DNA of 64,000 nt from Burkholderiales bacterium (GTDB lineage Bacteria > Pseudomonadota > Gammaproteobacteria > Burkholderiales > Burkholderiaceae_C). The notes below the pieces were generated by a model. That model ran no database searches. It was not told the DNA's origin and was given only the letters and a program-made list of their open reading frames with translations. This document shows, piece by piece, positions 44,577-55,906 of the stretch. The translations under genes and the position numbers were made by a program. Positions within the stretch are counted from its first letter, which is position 1. The number at the start of each line of letters is the position of its first letter. The DNA lies in contig JADJDV010000001.1 in assembly GCA_016702555.1 (NCBI GenBank), positions 1 to 64,000 on the forward strand. Direction: 5' to 3'.

Positions 44577-44915
44577 CTACACTGCCGCGTCGTCTTCCTC
44601 GCCGGTGCGGATGCGCACCACGCGCTCGACCGGGGTGACGAAGATCTTGCCGTCGCCGATCTTGCCGGTGCGCGCCGACTTGATGATGGCATCGACGCAG
44701 CGCTCCACGTCGCCATCGGGCACCACCACCTCGATCTTCACCTTGGGCAGGAAGTCCACCACGTACTCGGCGCCACGGTAGAGCTCGGTGTGGCCCTTCT
44801 GGCGGCCAAAACCCTTCACCTCGGTCACCGTCAGGCCGGTGACGCCGACCTCGGCGAGTGCTTCGCGCACCTCCTCCAGCTTGAAGGGCTTGATGACGGC
44901 AATGATCTGTTTCAT
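44577..44915 (-). CDS. glnB: Nitrogen regulatory protein P-II
   Basis: 112 residues beginning MKQIIAVIKPFKLEEVREALAE. The T-loop carries the uridylylation site Tyr51 (ELYRGAEYVVDF) preceded by KGFGRQKGHTE, and the C-terminal signature reads TGKIGDGKIFV. P-II trimers sense 2-oxoglutarate and ATP/ADP and control glutamine synthetase adenylylation and NtrB. It lies 22 bases after nadE with AGGAGCACCC before its ATG. The nadE-glnB linkage is usual in betaproteobacteria and points to the housekeeping GlnB rather than the amtB-linked GlnK. Confidence 0.94.
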   Translation of the reverse strand: MKQIIAVIKPFKLEEVREALAEVGVTGLTVTEVKGFGRQKGHTELYRGAEYVVDFLPKVKIEVVVPDGDVERCVDAIIKSARTGKIGDGKIFVTPVERVVRIRTGEEDDAAV

Positions 44916-44937
44916 GGGTGCTCCTGCGGGTGCTTTT

Positions 44938-46602
44938 CTAGGCGCTGAATCGGTTGGTCATAGGATAACGCCAGTCCTTGCCAAATCCGCGGTGCGTCAC
45001 GCGCGTTCCTTCGGCCGACTGGCGGCGCTTGTACTCGTTGATGCGGATCAAGCGCGCCACCTGCTCGACGTGCTCGCGCCGGAAGCCCGCGGCCACCAGC
45101 TCGGCCACGCCCTCGTCGTTTTCCATGTAGCGCTCGATGATGGCGTCCAGCACCTCGTAGGGCGGCAGGCTGTCCTCGTCCTTCTGGTCGGGGCGCAGTT
45201 CGGCGCTGGGCGGGCGCGTGATGATGCGCTCGGGGATCGGGTCCGCGCCGGTGCCGTACGGGTCGTGCGCATTGCGCCAGCGCGCCAGCGCGAACACCTT
45301 GGTCTTGAGCACGTCCTTGATCGGCGCGAAGCCGCCGCACATGTCACCGTACAGCGTGCTGTAGCCCACCGCGTATTCGCTCTTGTTGCCGCAGGCCAGC
45401 ACCAGGTGGCCGTGCTTGTTCGACAGCGCCATCAGCATGATGCCGCGAATGCGCGCCTGCAGGTTCTCCTCGGTGGTGTCCTCGGGCTTGCCATCGAACA
45501 GCGGCGCCAGCGAGGCCTTGAAGCACTCGAACTCGGGCCGGATCGACACCTCGTCGTAGCGCACGCCCAGGCGCCGCGCCATCTCGCGCGCGTCCTCCCG
45601 GCTGATGCCGGCCGTGTAGGGGCTGGGCATCATCACCGCGTGCACCTTGTCCTTGCCCAGCGCATCGACCGCCAGCGCCAGCACCAGCGCCGAATCGATG
45701 CCGCCCGACAGACCCAGCGCCGCGCTCCTGAAGCCGTTCTTGCCCGCGTAGTCGCGCAGGCCCAGCACCAGCGCATCCCACAGATCGGCGTCGTTGTCGC
45801 GCGCGGGCGCCGTGTCCGCCTGCAACTCGAGCGCCTCACCGCGGCGTGCCACCTCGACGTAAAACAACTGCTCGACGAAGCTGGGCGCGCGCCCCGCCAG
45901 CCGGGCATCGGCGCCGACGGCAAACGACTGACCCTCGAACACCACCTCGTCCTGCCCACCGACCAGGTGCGCGTACACCAGCGGCAGGCCCACGGCGCGC
46001 ACGCGCTCGATCATCATCGCCTCACGCTCGTAGCCCTTGCCGACGTGGAAGGGCGAGGCGTTGATCACCGCCAGCAGCTCGGCCCCCGCCTCCTTGGCCA
46101 GTTGCGCTGGTTCATCGAACCAGGCGTCCTCGCAGATCAGCAGGCCGACGCTGACGCCGCCCGCCTCGAACACGCAGGTGCCCTGCCCCGGCATGAAATA
46201 GCGCCGCTCGTCGAATACCTGGTAATTGGGCAGCAGGCGCTTGGCGTAGTTCTCGATCACGCGGCCATCACGGATCACGCTGGCCGAGTTGGTGCGCTGG
46301 CTCACCGACACGCTCTTGCCCTGCGCACCGCGCCCCACCGGGTGGCCGACCACAATCGCCATGCCCGCCAGATCGGCCGTCTCGCGCGCCACGGCTTTCA
46401 CGGCATCATCGCAGGCGGCGATGAAGGACGGCCGCAGGAACAGGTCTTCGCAGATGTAGGCGCAGATCGACAGCTCCGGCGTCAGCAGCAGGCGCGCACC
46501 TTGCGCGTAGGCGGCCTTGGCGGCGTCGATGATCCTGCGCGCATTGCCCGGCATGTCGCCGACGACGAAATTGAGTTGCGCGACGGCGATCTTGAGAGAC
46601 AT
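44938..46602 (-). CDS. nadE: Glutamine-dependent NAD+ synthase
   Basis: 554 residues in two domains. The N-terminal nitrilase-type glutaminase has catalytic Glu in TPELSICAY, Lys in RLLPNYQVFDE and Cys in VGLLICEDAWFDEP. The C-terminal synthetase begins near 275 with the PP-loop GLSGGIDSALVLALAVDALG and has the GNKSEYAVGYSTLYGDMCGGFAPIKDV block. It makes NAD+ from nicotinate adenine dinucleotide with ammonia channelled from glutamine. Its start codon is only 11 bases from the divergent FemAB-like gene. Confidence 0.95.
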   Translation of the reverse strand: MSLKIAVAQLNFVVGDMPGNARRIIDAAKAAYAQGARLLLTPELSICAYICEDLFLRPSFIAACDDAVKAVARETADLAGMAIVVGHPVGRGAQGKSVSVSQRTNSASVIRDGRVIENYAKRLLPNYQVFDERRYFMPGQGTCVFEAGGVSVGLLICEDAWFDEPAQLAKEAGAELLAVINASPFHVGKGYEREAMMIERVRAVGLPLVYAHLVGGQDEVVFEGQSFAVGADARLAGRAPSFVEQLFYVEVARRGEALELQADTAPARDNDADLWDALVLGLRDYAGKNGFRSAALGLSGGIDSALVLALAVDALGKDKVHAVMMPSPYTAGISREDAREMARRLGVRYDEVSIRPEFECFKASLAPLFDGKPEDTTEENLQARIRGIMLMALSNKHGHLVLACGNKSEYAVGYSTLYGDMCGGFAPIKDVLKTKVFALARWRNAHDPYGTGADPIPERIITRPPSAELRPDQKDEDSLPPYEVLDAIIERYMENDEGVAELVAAGFRREHVEQVARLIRINEYKRRQSAEGTRVTHRGFGKDWRYPMTNRFSA

Positions 46603-46613
46603 TTAGAGTACGG

Positions 46614-47831
46614 ATGAGCAGTATTGACAAGCATGTTAACCGCCTGCGCCTGCAGCTTGTGGAGTCCCCCGCGGCGCTGGACGCCGCCACCTGGAACGCC
46701 TTGCTGGCGCGCCAGGCCGAGCCCACGCCCTTCATGCGGCACGAGTACCTGGCGGCGCTGCACGGCAGCGGCAGCGCCGTGCCGGACACCGGCTGGACAC
46801 CACGCTTCATGCTGCTGTGGGACGGCGCCGAACTGGCGGCCGCCTGCCCGCTGTACCTGAAGTCGCACTCGTATGGCGAGTACGTGTTCGACTGGGCCTG
46901 GGCCAACGCCTATGCCGAGCACGGCCTGCACTACTACCCCAAGGCGCTGGTGGCGGTGCCGTTCACGCCGGTGCCGGGCGCGCGCCTGCTGGCGCGCGAT
47001 GCGGCGGCGCGCGCGGCGCTGGCGCGGGCACTGATCGACTGGTGCGGCGAGCAGGGCCTGTCGTCGCTGCACCTGCTGTTCGGCAACGCGGACGATCACG
47101 CCGCCTGCGCGGCGGCGGGCATGATGACGCGGCACCAGGTGCAGTTTCACTGGGGCAACCGGCATCCGGCCGAGGACCGTGCGTTCACCGGCTTCGATGA
47201 CTTCCTCGCCTCGCTGGCGCAGGACAAGCGCAAGAAGATCCGGCAGGAGCGGCGCAAGGTGGCGACTGCCGGCATCCGCTTTCGCTGGGCGCGCGGCACC
47301 GACATCACGCCGGCCGACTGGGCCTTCTTCTACCGTTGCTACCGGCGCACCTACCTCGAACACGGCAACGCGCCCTACCTGACCCCGGCCCTCTTCTCCG
47401 CCATGGCCAGGAGCATGCCCGAGCACTGGGTGCTGTTCGTCGCCGAGCACGAGGGCACGCCGGTCGCCGCCAGCCTGATCGCCGTCGATGCCGCGGCGCC
47501 GGCCGGCTCAGCGTCGGTGGCCTACGGCCGCTACTGGGGCGCGCTGGCGCGCGTCGACAGCCTGCACTTCGAGGCCTGCTACTACCAGCCGATCGAATGG
47601 TGCATCGCGCACGGCATCGCGCGCTTCGAGGGCGGCGCGCAGGGCGAGCACAAGATGGCGCGCGCGCTGATGCCGGTAAAGACCAGCAGCGCGCACTGGC
47701 TGGCACACCCGGCGTTCGCCGATGCGGTGGAGCGCTTCCTGCAGCGCGAAGGCGCGGGCGTGTCGGACTACCTGGAGCACCTGCATGAGCGCTCGCCGTT
47801 CCGGCGGGCGCCGCCGGTGCCCGGCGACTGA
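46614..47831 (+). CDS. FemAB-like GNAT N-acyltransferase (PF04339 type)
   Basis: 405 residues. The family blocks are TPFMRHEYLAALHGSGSA, YGEYVFDWAWANAYAEHGLHYYPKALVAVPFTPV, LAQDKRKKIRQERRKV, and the end FEGGAQGEHKMARALMPVKTSSAHWL. Related proteins are annotated as peptidoglycan-type aminoacyltransferases, but no substrate is proven. The ATG at 46614 is used. A GTG at 46659 is possible and would leave more room for a promoter beside the divergent nadE. Confidence 0.85.
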   Translation: MSSIDKHVNRLRLQLVESPAALDAATWNALLARQAEPTPFMRHEYLAALHGSGSAVPDTGWTPRFMLLWDGAELAAACPLYLKSHSYGEYVFDWAWANAYAEHGLHYYPKALVAVPFTPVPGARLLARDAAARAALARALIDWCGEQGLSSLHLLFGNADDHAACAAAGMMTRHQVQFHWGNRHPAEDRAFTGFDDFLASLAQDKRKKIRQERRKVATAGIRFRWARGTDITPADWAFFYRCYRRTYLEHGNAPYLTPALFSAMARSMPEHWVLFVAEHEGTPVAASLIAVDAAAPAGSASVAYGRYWGALARVDSLHFEACYYQPIEWCIAHGIARFEGGAQGEHKMARALMPVKTSSAHWLAHPAFADAVERFLQREGAGVSDYLEHLHERSPFRRAPPVPGD

Positions 47832-47857
47832 TACGGATTCGCAATCAAAAAGATAAA

Positions 47858-47923
47858 CCGTTCGGGCTGAGCTTGTCGAAGCCCTGCGTGGCACATGCAC
47901 TTCGACAGGCTCAGTGCGAACGG
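47858..47923. repeat. Palindromic CCGTTCGGGCTGAGCTTGTCGAAG-type repeat
   Basis: CCGTTCGGGCTGAGCTTGTC and its near-complement at 47900-47923 (GACAGGCTCAGTGCGAACGG) flank a loop of about 25 bases. This is the interspersed palindrome seen in very many copies in Comamonadaceae and related genomes. It lies between the FemAB-like gene and a convergent small gene. Confidence 0.8.
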
Positions 47924-47955
47924 CTTCTAAACGATAGAGCGCGAATTGGTATGAG

Positions 47956-48270
47956 CTACTCGCGGTCGCGGCGCGGCGCCCGCACGGCGCGCACCGGCTG
48001 GGCCAGGCCGTCGCGATACGCCACCGGCGTCGGCGCGCCGTCGTAGTAGGCATCGACCGGCGGGCCGCAGTCGGGATCGGCGATGCCGAACACCATGGTG
48101 GCGCCGGGGCCGAAGCGCTGCGGCACGGTCTGGTGCAGCTGGCCCGACATGTCCACCGGCGGCGTCGAGCTTTGCAGCAGGACTTCACCGCGCGGTCCCA
48201 GCACGGTGTAGCAGGCGGCCTGCGCGCCGGTGGCGAGCAGCGTGGCGAGCAGGAGCACGGACTTGGTCAT
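47956..48270 (-). CDS. Small secreted protein of unknown function
   Basis: 104 residues with a clear signal peptide (MTKSVLLLATLLATGAQA, cleavage before ACYT). The mature part has two Cys residues (CYTVLGPRGEVLLQSSTPPVDMSGQLH and IADPDCGPP) that could form a disulfide and a short basic end (APRRDRE). I do not recognise a family. The YTVLGPRGEVL opening resembles other small periplasmic proteins of Burkholderiales with no known role. Confidence 0.7.
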   Translation of the reverse strand: MTKSVLLLATLLATGAQAACYTVLGPRGEVLLQSSTPPVDMSGQLHQTVPQRFGPGATMVFGIADPDCGPPVDAYYDGAPTPVAYRDGLAQPVRAVRAPRRDRE

Positions 48271-48364
48271 GACGAGGTTGGCGACGGCAGTGCGGATGCC
48301 AATCAGTGTGCCGACCTGCCGGCGCTTGTCAAGTCAGCGCACGCGGCACGGGCGCGGGACGGTC

Positions 48365-49771
48365 TCACGCAGCTTCTGGCCCAAAGTGCTGGCTCAGCAG
48401 CCGCGCCAGCGCGGCCTCCAGCGCCTGACGATCGCTGTCGCCGCGGCGCTTGCCGCTGCCACGCTCCCAGTCGGGGTGGCCGCGCGCCGGCTCCAGCGCG
48501 CGCAGCACGGGCTGCAGGTCGCCGCCGGGTGCGGCGCCACCGTCCACCGAGGCCTCGATGCGCAGCTTGTCCATGGCGGCGTGGCCGCGCCGCTCCAGTG
48601 CGCGCGCCAGGCCCAGCAAATGGTCGGCCAGCAGCAGCAGCACCGGGGCTTCGGCGGTCAGCTCCTGCACGCCGCTGAGGCGGTTTTCCAGCTTGCGCCA
48701 CAGCGGCTTCCAGCCGCCCGAGGCGGCGCCGCCCAGGGTGGCGCCCAGCGTGGTGGCGGCGCCCAGCGACAGGCCGGCCATGGCGACATCGGCGACCACG
48801 CCCAGACCGGCGCCGATCATCGCGCCCAGACCCAGCCGCTTGCCGGCCTCCTTGAGCAGTTCGGGATTGAACAAGTCGTCTTCCCAGCGGCCGCCCAGCT
48901 GCGGGATCTCGGCCAGTTCGGCGTCGCCATGGCGAAAGGCGAACACCGCCAGCAAATCATCGACCGCGCGCCGGGCATGGCGCCGCACGTCGTCCTGGAA
49001 AGCGCGCACGAAGCGTTGCTGCTTCAGCTCATCGGCGAACTCCTCGGCCGGCAGCGCGCGCCGCATGGCGGCCACATCGATCAGGCCCGAGGCGACCACG
49101 CGGCAGGCCGCCAGGCGGCGGTCGCGCGCCTCCAGCGCCAGCGCGTCCACGATGGCGTGCAACTGCTGGCGGCGCCCCGGCAGCAGCGTCGCCAGATCGC
49201 CGTAGAGCTGGCGCTCGGAGCCGATGAAGGGCGCCACCACGTCGAACTCGACGCGCGCGTGCAGGTTGCTCTCGAGCAGCATCTGGTGCCAGTCGTCGCG
49301 GCGCGTGTCGAGGTAGCGCACGAAGTTCAGCACCGGCATGATCGGCTTGGCGCACCAGGTGAGGATCTCGATTTCGGCGCGGTATTTGGGCAGCACCGGC
49401 TCGCGCGTGTCGATGACCACCATGGCGGCGTCGGCGTCGCCGGTCAGCGCGCGCAGCACCTTGGCCTCCTGCTCGAAGGCGCGCTGCGCCTCGGGTCCGC
49501 GCAGAAAGGCGCGCACGCGCTCGGGGCGCGAATCGGCCTCGAGCGAGTTCAGGTAGTCGAGCAGGGCCACCGAATCCTCCAGCCCCGGCGTGTCGATGAA
49601 GCGCACCGCCACCGCGCCGTCGATGCGCAGATCGACGGCTTCGGCGTGGCGCGTGGTGCCGGGCCGATCCGACACCTCGCCAAAGTCCACCTGGCGCGTC
49701 AGCGTGCGCAGCAGCGAGGTCTTGCCGGCGTTGGTGTGGCCGACGATGGCGATGCGCAGGGGCTCAGTCAT
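48365..49771 (-). CDS. GTPase with C-terminal DUF3482 domain
   Basis: The ATG at 49771 opens MTEPLRIAIVGHTNAGKTSLLRTLTRQVDFGEVSDRPGTTRHAEAV with the P-loop GHTNAGKTS and G2 Thr. G3 is DTPGLED. The N/TKxD motif is not obvious (VVIDTREP, LNFVRYLD). The C-terminal DUF3482 half includes glycine-rich hydrophobic helices (GAMIGAGLGVVADVAMAGLSLGAATTLGATLGG), suggesting membrane insertion. 468 residues. It overlaps the DUF2868 gene upstream by 8 bases. The two are commonly paired, so a membrane-associated complex is likely. Function unknown. Confidence 0.88.
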   Translation of the reverse strand: MTEPLRIAIVGHTNAGKTSLLRTLTRQVDFGEVSDRPGTTRHAEAVDLRIDGAVAVRFIDTPGLEDSVALLDYLNSLEADSRPERVRAFLRGPEAQRAFEQEAKVLRALTGDADAAMVVIDTREPVLPKYRAEIEILTWCAKPIMPVLNFVRYLDTRRDDWHQMLLESNLHARVEFDVVAPFIGSERQLYGDLATLLPGRRQQLHAIVDALALEARDRRLAACRVVASGLIDVAAMRRALPAEEFADELKQQRFVRAFQDDVRRHARRAVDDLLAVFAFRHGDAELAEIPQLGGRWEDDLFNPELLKEAGKRLGLGAMIGAGLGVVADVAMAGLSLGAATTLGATLGGAASGGWKPLWRKLENRLSGVQELTAEAPVLLLLADHLLGLARALERRGHAAMDKLRIEASVDGGAAPGGDLQPVLRALEPARGHPDWERGSGKRRGDSDRQALEAALARLLSQHFGPEAA

Positions 49772-51236
49772 CGGGCGTATTGTCGGCGCGCGAGGACGCG
49801 ATCCAGTCGACGGCGGCCGACGCCGACTCGACGACCCGCACGGCCTGGAAGCCTTCGGCACGCAGCCAGTCGCGCCAGCGCCGGGCGGCCGCTTCGGGCA
49901 CTGCCTCGCCGCCGGTCAGCAGCAGCAAGGCGACGCGCCCCACCTGCGCCGCGGCCTCGCGCACGAAGCGCGCGGTGCCGCGGTCGGGGCTGGCGCTGGC
50001 CTGCACCACCAGCAGCAGCAATGCGGGCCGCGCGCGCGCCAGCCGGGCGATCACGGCCTGGCGCTCGCGCGCGCTGCCGGCGATGCGCTCGGGTGGCAGC
50101 GTGCCGGCGGGCAGCCCCGGCACGGGCCAGGGCGCCTCGGGCGGCAGCTCGAAGCCGACGATGGCCAGCGAGCCGGGTGCGCCAGGCGGCGCGCTCGATG
50201 GCGCGGGGCGGTCCGGGTCGCTCACCCGCCGCTCGGGATCGATCACCTCGGGTGGCGGCTCCAGCGCGTCCAGGCGCTGCACGATGCGGCGCACGTCGGG
50301 ATCGGCCATGTCCACCGGCTGCAGCCGCCGCACCCCGCCACGCCAGCGCCATGCGCAGAAGGCGGCCAGCAGCGCGCGCGGCAGCAGGCCGTAGACCACC
50401 ACGCAGCCCATCAGCCACCAGGCCCATTCGCGCTGGCTGGTGGCGTCGCCCCAGGCGCGCACCTCCACCGCGCCAGCGAGCCGGTTGCCGACCGTCTGCA
50501 CCGCCGCCGCGTCGGGCACGGCAAAGCCCAGCAGCGCCGGCAGCGCGCCGGTGATCTGCACGAAGCGCTGGAAGAAGCTGGCGCTGAGGATGGTCGTCTC
50601 CCAGGTCAGCGTGTAGGCGTGAAAGGCGAAGCCGAAGGCCAGCACCGCCAGCATCAGCACGAAGGCCAGCGTCCAGATGCCGTGGCTGAGCGCGCCTGTC
50701 AGCCACACCAGCAGGCGCTGGCGTCGCAGCACCGCCGTGATCGACTGCAGCAGCGTCAGCGCGTGCGGCCCGCGCTCCAGCGGCAGGCGCGCCGTCAGCC
50801 ACAGCACCAGCCGACCCAGCGCGGCGCCACCCCAGCGCGCGGGCGACCGCAGCACACCCAGCAGCCACACCACCAGCATCACGGCGTGCAGGCCCAGCAG
50901 GCTGACGAAGGCGGCCACGGCGTTGATGCTGCGCCCCTCGCCCAGCACGGCGCGCGCCGTGCCCAGGCCGGCAAAAGCCAGGCCCAGCGCCAGCAGCAGC
51001 AGCACCCACACGCCGAACTGGCGCCAGCGCGCCCACTCGGCCGGCAAGCCCAGGCGCTGGCCGAGCAGCCAGCCGCGTTCGGCCACCTGCGCGGCGCGCG
51101 TGGATTGGGTGCGAAAGGACTGTTGCAGCGCCGCCTGATCGTCCAGTGGGCCATCGGCCTCGATGCGCTGCACGGCCTCCAGCACCACGGCGAGGCCCAG
51201 CGGCGTGCGGTCGGTGGAGGCGGCGGAGGCGGTCAT
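49764..51236 (-). CDS. DUF2868 membrane protein
   Basis: The ATG at 51236 (MTASAASTDRTPLGLAVVLEAVQRIEADG) is preferred to 51251. The N-terminal part has the RGWLLGQRLGLPAEW block. Four or five helices follow (FGVWVLLLLALGLAFAGLG, AVAAFVSLLGLHAVMLVVWLLGVL, LAFVLMLAVLAFGFAFHAYTL, WWLMGCVVVYGLLPRALLAAF), then a long cytosolic C-terminal domain with IVGFELPPEAPWP. 490 residues. Partner of the DUF3482 GTPase, whose start lies inside its 3' end. Confidence 0.87.
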   Translation of the reverse strand: MTASAASTDRTPLGLAVVLEAVQRIEADGPLDDQAALQQSFRTQSTRAAQVAERGWLLGQRLGLPAEWARWRQFGVWVLLLLALGLAFAGLGTARAVLGEGRSINAVAAFVSLLGLHAVMLVVWLLGVLRSPARWGGAALGRLVLWLTARLPLERGPHALTLLQSITAVLRRQRLLVWLTGALSHGIWTLAFVLMLAVLAFGFAFHAYTLTWETTILSASFFQRFVQITGALPALLGFAVPDAAAVQTVGNRLAGAVEVRAWGDATSQREWAWWLMGCVVVYGLLPRALLAAFCAWRWRGGVRRLQPVDMADPDVRRIVQRLDALEPPPEVIDPERRVSDPDRPAPSSAPPGAPGSLAIVGFELPPEAPWPVPGLPAGTLPPERIAGSARERQAVIARLARARPALLLLVVQASASPDRGTARFVREAAAQVGRVALLLLTGGEAVPEAAARRWRDWLRAEGFQAVRVVESASAAVDWIASSRADNTPDD

Positions 51237-51303
51237 GCGGCGATCGGACAACGCCGCGAATTATCGGCGCGCGGGCTGGCGCGCCGGCAACTTGAGCAGG
51301 TTC

Positions 51304-51843
51304 TCAGGCAGCTTGGGGTGGCCGGTAGGCGGCAATGCCGTCGGCGACTTCCTTGCGGGCGGCGTCGGGGCCGTCCCAGCCCAGCACCTTGACCCACTTG
51401 CCGGGCTCGAGGTCCTTGTAGTGCTCGAAGAAGTGCGCGATCGACGCGGTGCGCGCCGGGTTCAGGTCTTCCGGCTTCTGCCAGCTGCTGTAGAGCGTGA
51501 GCACCTTCTTGATCGGCACGGCCAGCACCTTGTTGTCCTCGCCCGCCTCGTCCTGCATCCGCAGCATGCCAATCGGGCGGCAGGTCACCACCACGCCGGG
51601 GATCAGCGGCACCGGCGTGATCACCAGCACGTCGACCGGGTCGCCGTCGCCCGACAGCGTCTGCGGCACGTAGCCGTAGTTGGTCGGGTAGTGCATGGCC
51701 GTGCTCATGAAGCGATCGACGAAGAGCGCGCCCGACTCCTTGTCGACTTCGTACTTGATGGGGTCGGCGTTCATTGGGATTTCGATGACGACGTTGAACT
51801 CGTCGGGCGCCTTGTTGCCGGGGCTGACGTTGTCGAGGGACAT
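51304..51843 (-). CDS. ppa: Inorganic pyrophosphatase, soluble type I
   Basis: 179 residues opening MSLDNVSPGNKAPDEFNVVIEIP. The signature DGDPVDVLV carries three metal-binding Asp residues. Other active-site blocks are KYEVDKESGALFVDR, HYPTNYGYVPQTL, and KVLGWDGPDAAR near the end. It hydrolyses PPi to drive biosynthesis in the cytosol. It is back to back with hppA across 238 bases, so the cell's two PPi-hydrolysing enzymes share one control region. Confidence 0.96.
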   Translation of the reverse strand: MSLDNVSPGNKAPDEFNVVIEIPMNADPIKYEVDKESGALFVDRFMSTAMHYPTNYGYVPQTLSGDGDPVDVLVITPVPLIPGVVVTCRPIGMLRMQDEAGEDNKVLAVPIKKVLTLYSSWQKPEDLNPARTASIAHFFEHYKDLEPGKWVKVLGWDGPDAARKEVADGIAAYRPPQAA

Positions 51844-51979
51844 GTCTTGCTTTCGTTTGAAATGAAGTGGAGAACCCCTGGATTAGCCGCGATTTTACTT
51901 TCGTGCCCCTTGCACGCGCGTGGCGCCAGGCCGTTTGGGTAGAATTCTGCGGTTGGCCAATCGTCCGCCCCAAAAAAAA

Positions 51980-52080
51980 GGCGACGGCGCGAGGAAGCAA
52001 CGCGGTGGAGGGACCGGCGGCGTTGCAACACTTGGGCTGCCAACCCTCCGAAGCGCAAACGCTTAATGTGAGGAGTTTTC
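51980..52080 (+). promoter_or_regulatory. Structured leader upstream of hppA
   Basis: GCAACGC (51997-52003) can pair with GCGTTGC (52019-52025). Separately GGAGGG (52007-52012) can pair with CCCTCC (52044-52049). The ribosome site GAGGAG follows at 52069-52074. These alternative pairings could make a folded 5' leader. I do not match it to a known riboswitch class, and GC-rich sequence makes chance pairing likely. Confidence 0.3.
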
Positions 52081-52081
52081 A

Positions 52082-54553
<2,472 letters not shown>

Positions 54554-54576
54554 ACCCGCCGTTCCACCCTGCCCTG

Positions 54577-54605
54577 AAGCCCGCCAAGCCTGGCGGGCTT
54601 TTTCA
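54577..54605 (+). terminator. Rho-independent terminator after hppA
   Basis: AAGCCCGCCA and TGGCGGGCTT form an exact stem with a short loop, followed by T residues to 54603. It also lies at the 3' end of the convergent MFS gene and probably works in both directions. Confidence 0.9.
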
Positions 54606-55799
54606 TGCCCGCACGGCGTGCGGGCCGAGTTGCATGCCGAGCATGGTCAGCACACAGAACGCGGCGCCAGCGCCAAAGGTCCAGGCCGGGCCCAGGTACT
54701 GCCACAGCAGCCCCGCCAGCACGCTGGCCAGCAGCATGGCCACACCGCTGACCAGGTTGAAGAAGCCGTAGGCGGTGCCGCGCAGATCGGCCGGTGCCGC
54801 GTCGGCCACCATCGCCGCCAGCAGGCCCTGCGTCATGCCCATGTGCAGGCCCCACAAGGCCACGCCCAGCAGCAGACCGCCCCAGTGCGTGGCCAGGGCC
54901 AGCACCAGGTCGGCGGCGATCAGCGCCACCAGTCCCCACAGCAGCAGGCGCCGGTGCGGCAGGCGGTCGGCCAGCTTGCCGAGCGGGTAGGCGCAGATCG
55001 AATACACCGCGTTCATCGCCACCATCACCAGTGGCACCAGCGCCAGCGCCACGCCGGTCTGTTCGGCGCGCAGCACCAGAAAGGCCTCGGAAAAGCGCGC
55101 CAGCGTGAACAGTGCGCCCACGCCCACCACCCACCAGTAAGTACGCCGCAGGCGCTTCAGGTTGGCGCGCGAGATCGGCTTGACGCGCTGCGCGCCGGCC
55201 GGGCGCTCGGGTTCGTGCACGCCCAGCACCAGCAGCGCCACGCACAGCAGCGCCGGCACGATGGCGAGCGCGAACACGGCACGAAAGTCGTTCGCCCACA
55301 GCAGCATCAGGCCCACGGCCACCAGCGGCCCCAGGAAGGCGCCGACGGTGTCCAGCGACTGGCGCAACCCGAAGGCGGCGCCACGCTGCTCGGGCGGCGC
55401 AATGTCGGCCACCAGCGCATCGCGCGGCGCGCCGCGAATGCCTTTGCCAACGCGGTCGAGCAGGCGCGCGCCGAACACCATGGTCGGACCCCAGGGCCCG
55501 GCCGCCAAGGCGAACAGCGGCTTGGTCGCCGCGCCCAGGCCATAGCCCAGCACCGCCAGCGGCTTGCGCTTGCCGAACCAGTCGCTGATGACGCCCGAGA
55601 ACACCTTGACAATCAGCGCCGTGGCCTCGGCCAGCCCTTCCAGCAGGCCGACCAGCGCCACGCTCATGCCCAGCGTGCCCACCATGAACAAGGGCAGCAG
55701 GCTGTGGATCATCTCGCTGGAGATGTCCATCAGCAGGCTGACGAAGCCCAGCGCCCAGATGCCGGCCGGTAGCCGCGGCGAAGTGGAGACAGGGCTCAT
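54603..55799 (-). CDS. MFS transporter
   Basis: 398 residues with twelve helices. The signature loop DWFGKRKPLAVLGYGLGAATKPLFALA and the block GARLLDRVGKGIRGAPRDALVADIAPPEQRGAAFGLRQSLDTVGAFLGPL are typical of a widespread MFS group of unknown substrate. The second half repeats the pattern with GKLADRLPHRRLLLWGL. Inner membrane. Monocistronic and divergent from the aldehyde dehydrogenase gene. A drug or metabolite exporter is the usual guess. Confidence 0.88.
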   Translation of the reverse strand: MSPVSTSPRLPAGIWALGFVSLLMDISSEMIHSLLPLFMVGTLGMSVALVGLLEGLAEATALIVKVFSGVISDWFGKRKPLAVLGYGLGAATKPLFALAAGPWGPTMVFGARLLDRVGKGIRGAPRDALVADIAPPEQRGAAFGLRQSLDTVGAFLGPLVAVGLMLLWANDFRAVFALAIVPALLCVALLVLGVHEPERPAGAQRVKPISRANLKRLRRTYWWVVGVGALFTLARFSEAFLVLRAEQTGVALALVPLVMVAMNAVYSICAYPLGKLADRLPHRRLLLWGLVALIAADLVLALATHWGGLLLGVALWGLHMGMTQGLLAAMVADAAPADLRGTAYGFFNLVSGVAMLLASVLAGLLWQYLGPAWTFGAGAAFCVLTMLGMQLGPHAVRA

Positions 55800-55906
55800 C
55801 GTGTCGGTTTTGGAACAGGAACCGCCGCGATTGTGGGGGCAATCACGACGTCCGACTGGCCCAGCGTGGCACGGCGGGCGGCGGCGAACTGCCGCAGAAT
55901 GCGCCC

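Noticed and set aside
51950..52080. Known riboswitch (SAH, glycine, cobalamin or guanidine) before hppA
   Set aside because: None of the conserved cores of these classes is present; only generic GC-rich pairing is visible.
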